Source: Lichtheimia corymbifera B2541
Taxonomy: Eukaryota; Mucoromycota; Mucoromycetes; Mucorales; Lichtheimiaceae
Length of the DNA stretch: 64,000 nt
Assembly (NCBI GenBank): GCA_000697475.1
Contig: JNEU01000188.1
Coordinates: 17,413 to 81,412, forward strand
Direction: 5' to 3'
Of the stretch, positions 58,344 to 64,000 are shown in pieces; the first letter of the stretch is position 1; each line of letters begins with the position of its first letter. Below the pieces are notes generated by a model. That model saw nothing but the letters and a program-made list of their open reading frames with translations, was not told the DNA's origin and made no database searches. The translations under genes and the position numbers were made by a program.

Positions 58344-58748
58344 TCACAAAGAATCAGCAGGTATCGTTGTGTCATTGTATTCTTTGTTGCTGCCGTCATA
58401 AGCATCTTCATCCATGATTGTAAAAGTAGCTGCTGCATGCATTGACTTGAGTGTTGCAATATCATCCATGGTGGTAAACCCTCTCTCATCAAAGATATAA
58501 GGATCCCTTGTGCATGCCATCCAATCCACCATCCTCCTCAACCGTATCCACATGACATAGTCCATAGCTCCTGCGGACGACGCGCCAAGTAGCCAAAGCA
58601 ACATTCCAGGGTTCCTCATTACTGTACTTGATTGCATCCATCCATCATAATCATTGAAAGTCCAACAAGAAAGAGCCTCTGTGATCGCTGCTGATATGCT
58701 TCCTTTTCCATCCGGCTGTTGGTCTACCTCCTTCTTGGTCATTTTCAT
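58344..58748 (-). CDS. Unknown 134-codon frame inside the repeat block
   Basis: An intact frame, with a decayed relative at 21290-21760, so it was once a real coding sequence. It contains LSCWTFNDYDGWMQSS, VMRNPGMLLWLLGASSAGA, YVMWIRLRRMVDWMACTRD, IFDERGFTTMDDIATLKSMH and an acidic end. The aromatic- and Met-rich helical stretches have no match to a family I know. The Met start may be internal: the homologous FAWLS segment lies upstream in the same strand, so this may be the last exon of a longer gene or of a mobile element carried with the inverted repeats. Whether it is still expressed is unknown. Confidence 0.4.
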   Translation of the reverse strand: MKMTKKEVDQQPDGKGSISAAITEALSCWTFNDYDGWMQSSTVMRNPGMLLWLLGASSAGAMDYVMWIRLRRMVDWMACTRDPYIFDERGFTTMDDIATLKSMHAAATFTIMDEDAYDGSNKEYNDTTIPADSL

Positions 58749-58819
58749 TGCAGCTCAGCCAGGCGAAGAGTGCTTGTATTGCTGGGTACTTGATAGCTTA
58801 TATGGGATCATTCACTGGA

Positions 58820-60440
58820 AATTGTGTGCATTGAAGCACGTTGCTACAGATAAATAAAGCTGCCTCTATACAATGGCGAACAGCTGTCCAGGTAGACGCG
58901 GCAGTAAGGCAGGTTGTTGCAAGTAACTTGAGACAATGGAATAGCAACTGCTGTTACGGTTGGTCGTGTATAGGAGAGTGCAAGAGCGTGTGTTGTAGTA
59001 GAGAGACAAGAACAGTGAACGTTGTTTGAGAGAATGGAGTGAAGGCCTTGCTAATGGCAACTGCCGGAATGAATGCTGTCACGTTGATTGTAGCATAAGA
59101 GTGAGTGTACAAGAGAACGTGCAGTATCAAGGGAGGAAGGTGTTGTAGAAGAGTGAGAAGAAGGTTGTGTACGCGTCATGGGGCTTGCCATTCAGCCAAA
59201 GACAATCGGATCTAGACAGTTGTAGGATTGACATGATGAGTTGAAGCAGGACAATCGTTTGCAGGTAGTGGTTGTACTTGAATGGGGCAACAGTTGAGAA
59301 TGGGAGGAAGAGGGAAGAGGGAAGAGCTGGAAATTAAATTGGTCAGACACTTCTTTACAAATCATTGCACACTGTGAATTGATCCACGATCTTGAGATTG
59401 CCCATTTCAAACCTCAAACCTTCACACAATATGCTCTTGGTCATGCTGAACAACTTTGTCTTAATAAAGAACCCACACTTCATTTGAAAATTTTGAATGG
59501 GAGGGTGCAATGTGGGGTTTACTATAACCGATGGAAATTTGGAAAGCGCCGGATTTATTGAAATGCCATTTAGTATGAATTACCTTGGGATTGCCCACCT
59601 TGAACTTGAAACTTGGTAAGCAGATTCGCTGGGACATGCTGATCAACTCCATTCATTTAAAAACCGTATGCTTCATTATGATATTTCAATGAATCGGGCG
59701 GCCCAAATATAGGACGGACGGAGCGCATGTAGGGTGTATAGTGGACACCCCCGCCGTTGTCCACCTCCATCGTGAAACTTGGTCAGACCGGTGGGCTTCG
59801 ACATGCTGATCAACTCCATTCAAATAAAAGTCGCAGGCTTCATTGTGAGAAATACAATGGGAGCGTCCGACGAGGAATATAAATAGGATGAGCGGCCCAT
59901 AATCTTGAGATTGTCCATTTCGAACCTCAAACTTTCCCACAAGATGCTCTGGGACATTCTGATCAACTTTGTCTTAATAATGGACCCACACTTCATTCAA
60001 AGATTTTGGAGGGGAGGATATAATGTGGGGTTTACTATGACCGACGGATGTTCCGCACCCGTCCAAAGTCATGAAATGTCGTTTAGTATGAATTACCTTG
60101 GGATAGCCCACCTTGAACTTGAAACTTTGTCAGAAGGTTCTCTCCATCATGATGATCAACTCCATCCATTTAAAAATCGCACACTTCATTATGATGTTTC
60201 AATGAATCGAACGGTCCAAATATAGGAGAGATGATGGCACGGACTGTACGCGAGCAGGGCGTATAGTGCACGCCCCCGGAATTGTCCACGTCCAACTTGA
60301 AACTTGGTCAGAAGGTTCGCTAGGACATGCTGATCAACTTCATTCAAATAAGAATCACACACTTCATTATAAGAATTTTGAATGGAAGCGTCCAAATGTA
60401 AGAGACTATGAGCTGATATGCTCACTATTCCTTGCTTTAC
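58820..60440. repeat. Repeat array, copy 2 of the ~1.6 kb duplicated segment
   Basis: Same order as copy 1, shifted by about 4.3 kb: the AAATAAAGCTGC block, then CAGTTGTAGGATTGACATGA, then the tandem units. Units here include GPLGHAEQL- and ETLSEGSLHHDDQL-type translations and alternate between an A type (ACCCACACTTCATTTGAAAATT) and a B type (ATTCATTTAAAAACCGTATG). Pairwise divergence is moderate, with small insertions and deletions. Confidence 0.8.
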
Positions 60441-60723
60441 TTAGTGAAATCCTCTCGGATCATGACATTTGAAGGAGAAAATGACGAGCTGAAGTATGCA
60501 TAAAAATCATTAACTTGTGGTGGATTGGACAACAGTTATAAATGGGAGAGTGAGGCTATTAGCTAGCACCCCGATCCCGCCAGGAAAAGTGAGCTGGTGT
60601 TCAAACTAAACCAGCCACGCGATTCAAGCTTCAAAAATTTTTGTCAGGGGAGGCAAGCCCAAACACGTTTCTTTCTTCTCTTGTATATACTTGATCTTTT
60701 TTTTACTGTCTATACGTTCTACC

Positions 60724-62166
60724 ATGATTTCCTAGTAAGTGAAAGTTCCATTTGCTTTTGGAAATGTTGTTCCTGCATAGGCTTGTATTGTGTATGCGTA
60801 TGCTGCACTCTACCGAATACCCCAGTGTCTGCTATCAGGCCTGAAAATGGGGGAGATGGGAGCTATAGCGCTATCATACGTTGTTCTCCTTAAATACATT
60901 CAGTACCTTACATCCTGGGAACACGTGAGTCATCTCATTTTCACAGGTTCGACCTGCCTTTCGCTTTTGCGTTGGTAAAGGTGAACTTGGGCTATTGGGA
61001 TTTGACGTTACCTTTGCGTAATTGTGTTCTTGCCAGTTTGTCGAGGAAGCTGTTCTATCCATGCACGCAATCCTGGTTGATCTTGTCTTCCTTTTACAAG
61101 GAAGATGAGTCATCTAGGTTATATTGCGTTATTTCTTGCCTTGCATGCCATTGGGGAAAGATTGGCTTTGGAAGACTTATTTGGGGATCCACCACGTTAT
61201 AGCACTGTACCTACTACTACTGATATCCTTGTGCCCGAGACACTTGTGAAAAAGCAGACTGCCGATGCACAAGCTACTGCTGCAGCTGCTGCAAAGCAAT
61301 TGGCACTCAAGAAGGCAAGTATCATCTCTCTTTTTACTACCCGCCATTCCATATCTCTCTCGCAATGTTGTATTTTTGTGATGAATTGGGGCAACCCATC
61401 CGTTGGCTAGCTTAAGAAGCAATGATGCCTAACACGTTAACCATCTTTCGGGTCTGATGAATGCACATTAAAGCGAAGAGGGTGGATTGGCATATGATTT
61501 ATTCCATGTCATGATTCTAACCATCGTTTTGAACAATAGGAAAAGCGCGTTAAGCGTCGTGAAATTTTCAATCGTGCTCGTCGCTATCATGCTGAATATA
61601 TCTCTGCCGAGCGTAAGGAGGTGGCATTGCGTCGTCAAGCCAAAGCCAACGGCAACTTTTATGTGCCTGCTCAACCCAAGCTTTTGTTGGTGGTGCGTAT
61701 TCGTGGTATCAACAACATTCCTCCCAAGCCTCGCAAGGTGCTTCAATTGTTGCGTTTGCTCCAAATCAACTCGGCTACCTTTGTCAAGGCCAACAAGGCT
61801 ACCCTATCCATGCTTCAGCTTGTTCAGCCTTATGTCACCTATGGTACCCCCAACTTGAAGACTGTGCGTGAGCTTGTGTACAAGCGTGGCTATGCCAAGA
61901 TCAACAACCAACGCATCCCTATCCACGATAACTCTGTCATTGAGCAATCTCTTGCTAAATACAATGTTATGTGTGTTGAGGATTTGATTCACGAGTTGGT
62001 AACTGTGGGTCCCCATTTTAAGCAAGTCAACAACTTTTTGTGGCCTTTCAAGCTTTCAAACCCCAATGGCGGCTGGCGTACTCGCAAGTTGAACCACTTC
62101 ATTGAAGGTGGTGAGCAGGGCGATCGTGCCGAGTTTATTAATAGCTTGGTACAATCCATGAATTAA
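60724..62166 (+). CDS. RPL7: 60S ribosomal protein uL30 (RPL7)
   Basis: Three exons: 60724-60734, 61203-61314, 61540-62166; 249 residues, the usual length. It is a component of the large ribosomal subunit. Signs: [17 protein letters not shown] start, [19 protein letters not shown], then [24 protein letters not shown] (eukaryotic L30 core), [37 protein letters not shown], and [20 protein letters not shown]. Exon 1 encodes only MIS and part of Tyr and is followed by a 468 nt first intron, long for this window as is common in ribosomal protein genes. The second intron begins with GC (AAG|GCAAGT) and carries a C/D snoRNA. Codon use is strongly biased to C/T-ending and AAG codons, fitting high expression. 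A T/C-rich leader precedes the ATG. Confidence 0.96.
61364..61469 (+). ncRNA. Intronic C/D box snoRNA (snR39/snR59 group candidate)
   Basis: It lies in the second RPL7 intron. C box GTGATGA at 61378-61384, C' box TGATG at 61423-61427, D box CTGA at 61454-61457. The ends close in a terminal stem: AATGT(T)GTATTT pairs with TGAATGCACATT with one bulge and G-U pairs. The stretch next to the D box, ACCATCTTTCGGGT (61440-61453), is exactly complementary to ACCCGAAAGATGGT of LSU rRNA (recalled as conserved in eukaryotes), and three further bases pair after one mismatch. The fifth base upstream of the D box pairs with the G of CCCGAAAG, so 2'-O-methylation there is predicted. In budding yeast the snR39/snR59 snoRNAs in RPL7A/RPL7B introns target this same stretch, so host and guide agree. 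Maturation would be by exonuclease trimming of the debranched intron. Confidence 0.87.
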
Positions 62167-62215
62167 AATGTTGTGTAATGTAATAATAAAAGAAGATTGA
62201 AAAAAGGCATGTTTG

Positions 62216-63175
62216 TTATACCAGCCATTGGCTACTACTGTTTTCCAATCGACTCTTTTCAAGTGCTTGGCGAGCTATTGCCACATGACTAGGTGATGAC
62301 GACGATGATCCTGCACCTGGCTCATCTTGATGTTGTGGCATTTGCTGCTGTTGCTGCTATTGTTATTACAAGAAGCTTACATTTAGCATACAGCTAGAAT
62401 GAACCCGTCGTTTAGAAATACTTACCCGTGGTGACACTTGGACCGTTTCAGAAGATGAAGCTGATGATGGATACCGTGGTTGATGCTTTTGTTCCCATAA
62501 ATCTAATGCATCAACGCCTCGTCGTCTTGCAGGGTCACGTAACACCTCGGACCGTGGCACAAGTGTCATAGGTGATGTATCCATTGGAACAAATGTCCGT
62601 GATATGAATGAGGGATCATCGTACATTCCTTGGTCTGGAGATGGTGGTGGATGCCATTTACGTACAAATCGTGTAAGGCCGGGTGATCTCTTATTATTAT
62701 TGTCGCTATCACTCTCGTCGTATTCTTCGTTAGCTGCTGCTGCTGTTGCTGCTGCCGCTGCTGCCATCCATGGCATTCCAGAAGCTGTATCATCATCGGG
62801 ATTTCCTGTTCGCCTCCTTCTACGACCACCACCACCAATACCAGCGTTACGATCACGATCAGCTCGATAGAACCTGTATGCTAGATATACAAGTAGGCCA
62901 AGGATAGATAATAGTCCAATGATGGCAAAGACGCCCAATACCGGCAGTAACTGATGTAACCATCGATCATGCTGTTGATGGCGTGTTGGTTGTGATGGCG
63001 AAGATGCTGAATTATTACTAGCGTTGTCAAGTGGATGTGTACTCGTCGTTGTTGTCTTAGGATCAATGGTAGCAAAGACAATGTCTGTTAGGGTGATGGT
63101 AACAGGAGGCAAAGAATGGTGCCTGAAGGTCGACATGAGAAGGGAGGGAAAAGAAAAAGGGCATGGAATTTCCAT
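62216..63175 (-). CDS. Single-pass membrane protein with Ser/Thr-rich ectodomain
   Basis: Two exons, 63175-62426 and 62356-62216; 296 residues. A Thr/Ser/Pro-rich N-terminal part is followed by one membrane helix (LLPVLGVFAIIGLLSILGLLVYLAY) with a basic stop-transfer (RFYRADRDR) and a cytoplasmic tail with Arg run, Ala run and an acidic Asn/Asp/Ser stretch, then RFVRKWHPPPSPDQGMYDDPSF, which looks like a conserved tail motif. This layout (glycosylated outside, one helix, charged tail) is that of cell-wall sensors such as Mid2/Wsc types, but no WSC cysteine domain is present, so the family is open. The start could be the Met at 63175 or, more likely if a signal is not needed, MSTFRHH at 63136. 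The second exon adds a Gln/Ser-rich end finishing NSSSQWLV. Confidence 0.75.
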
Positions 63176-63422
63176 TCAGGCTGGTTTATTGAAAACGAGA
63201 GAGAATGAAAGGTGTCGTTGAGTTGTTTACACATTCGTGAGCACGCACACGGTCATAGACCAACGCATGGTAATTGTCAAAATAGCAGGTGTATTTATGG
63301 ATTATGTTACAAAGAAGACTATTAAGGTATAAACATGATTTGAGAAGCAAAAGAGCAAGATATATAACACATGGATAATAGGAGAAAGGGATGAGGGTTG
63401 TTTGTTGTGAACGTTAATAAAT
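63176..63422. other. Spacer downstream of the ammonium transporter gene
   Basis: Short region between two minus-strand genes holding the promoter of the membrane protein gene and the 3' end of the transporter gene. No other feature. Confidence 0.5.
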
Positions 63423-64000
63423 TCAGCTATTACGCATTGCTTTTTCCTTGTTGTCATCGGCAGATGGCGTGTTGCTACTACTACTGCTGCTGCTGCTACC
63501 GCTCTGGTGCACAATAGTGCTACCCCTGCTACTATGGTGATGTTCACCATTCTCAACCACAGCAGCGGGTGGAGGAGGATGGGGTGGTTGTTGCTCTTCC
63601 AAATGGTGGATACTTGCAATCGATGATGTAGTAATCACGTCGTTGCCGGTAGGTATCTTGGCTTTGAGAGAACCCATTTCCTTTGGTTGGCCATAATCAA
63701 GTACAGGCTCTTCGATTAATGCAGGGACACCTTTGACAACAGTGTGATTATCCGCCATAAGCAAACGACGAATGCTGTGTAAAACTCCGCCCTTCTTTAC
63801 AGTGTGATGGGATTGCTGATCGCTTGTCATTTGGCTGTTGACACGTCGCATTTCTTCTTCCCACTGGATATAGTTGTATGCACGTTCACCCATTTGAGCA
63901 TAATCAGTGCCAATACGCTCGTCTTCATGATGCAATCGGACTTGCATGTAAGGGATCTTGTTGATGACTAGCAGGATAATGTATGTAACAACAAACGACC
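63423..64000 (-). CDS. Ammonium transporter (AMT/MEP), C-terminal end, partial
   Basis: Runs off the right edge of the window; 192 codons including the stop are visible. The first visible residues SFVVTYIILLVINKIPYMQVR are the last membrane helix of the Amt/Mep/Rh fold, followed by the conserved cytosolic start of the C-tail, EDERIGTDYAQMGERAYNYI, matching the G-x-D-x-x-x-x-G-E-x-A-Y pattern of fungal Mep proteins, which controls pore opening between subunits of the trimer. The rest is a long tail with a basic patch (VKKGGVLHSIRRLL), a Pro run and a Ser run, likely regulatory. It imports ammonium at the plasma membrane. The Met at 63947 is internal. The pore itself lies outside the window. 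Confidence 0.9.
   Translation of the reverse strand, partial: SFVVTYIILLVINKIPYMQVRLHHEDERIGTDYAQMGERAYNYIQWEEEMRRVNSQMTSDQQSHHTVKKGGVLHSIRRLLMADNHTVVKGVPALIEEPVLDYGQPKEMGSLKAKIPTGNDVITTSSIASIHHLEEQQPPHPPPPAAVVENGEHHHSSRGSTIVHQSGSSSSSSSSNTPSADDNKEKAMRNS

Noticed and set aside
60940..60965. tRNA T-arm-like sequence in RPL7 intron 1
   Set aside because: Only the AGGTTCGACCT motif is present; no acceptor, D or anticodon stem can be built.
60735..61202. Second snoRNA in RPL7 intron 1
   Set aside because: CTGA-type D boxes occur but no C box at a fitting distance and no terminal stem; H/ACA folding could not be judged by eye.

Overview
The window is nuclear DNA from a filamentous fungus, most likely an early-diverging member of the Mucoromycota/Mucorales type (Lichtheimia-, Absidia- or Cunninghamella-like; genus not decidable here). 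The evidence is compact genes interrupted by many 25-120 nt GT-AG introns with T/C-rich starts, pyrimidine-rich leaders, a eukaryotic tRNA with internal promoter boxes, and families typical of these fungi: F-box/LRR proteins, PPR proteins, a Mucorales-type unknown family, multicopper oxidases and an AMT/MEP transporter. Gene models below were assembled by hand by joining reading frames across splice sites; total exon lengths divide by three in every model rated above 0.7.

Layout. 0.6-19.4 kb is gene-dense: an F-box protein (-), GTP cyclohydrolase I (+), a convergent unknown protein (-), a PP2C phosphatase (+), a very large caleosin/peroxygenase-domain protein with a repeat-built tail (-), a secreted multicopper oxidase (-) and a PRL-type dual-specificity phosphatase (+). 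19.4-29.6 kb is a gene-poor block of decayed tandem repeats ending near a tRNA-Arg(ACG). 30-33.7 kb carries ERH (-), the 60S assembly factor RPF2 (+) and a small GPI-type secreted protein (-). 34-41 kb is mostly relics around one intact unknown gene (37.1-39.0 kb). 41.6-52.8 kb is again gene-dense: a TPR/F-box/LRR protein (-), two mitochondrial-type PPR proteins (+,-) flanking 6-phosphogluconolactonase (-), a small zinc-ribbon protein (-) and an acidic/serine-rich protein (+). 54.3-60.5 kb is a second repeat block: a duplicated repeat array flanking a 1.6 kb self-complementary cluster. 60.7-64 kb holds ribosomal protein uL30/RPL7 (+) with an intronic C/D snoRNA, a single-pass membrane protein (-) and the C-terminal end of an ammonium transporter (-).

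How the genes work together. These are housekeeping and regulatory genes with no cluster logic. Two ribosome-related genes (RPF2, RPL7) and the snoRNA that RPL7 hosts belong to ribosome production. GTP cyclohydrolase I feeds pteridine/folate synthesis, and 6-phosphogluconolactonase is the second step of the oxidative pentose phosphate pathway. The most unusual items are the caleosin fused to about 1,270 residues of two alternating repeat families, the snoRNA in the second RPL7 intron whose guide matches LSU rRNA, two GC-AG introns, a possible micro-exon with a 25-31 nt intron in ERH, and the inverted and tandem repeat block at 54-60 kb whose unit also occurs in remnant form at 21 kb.
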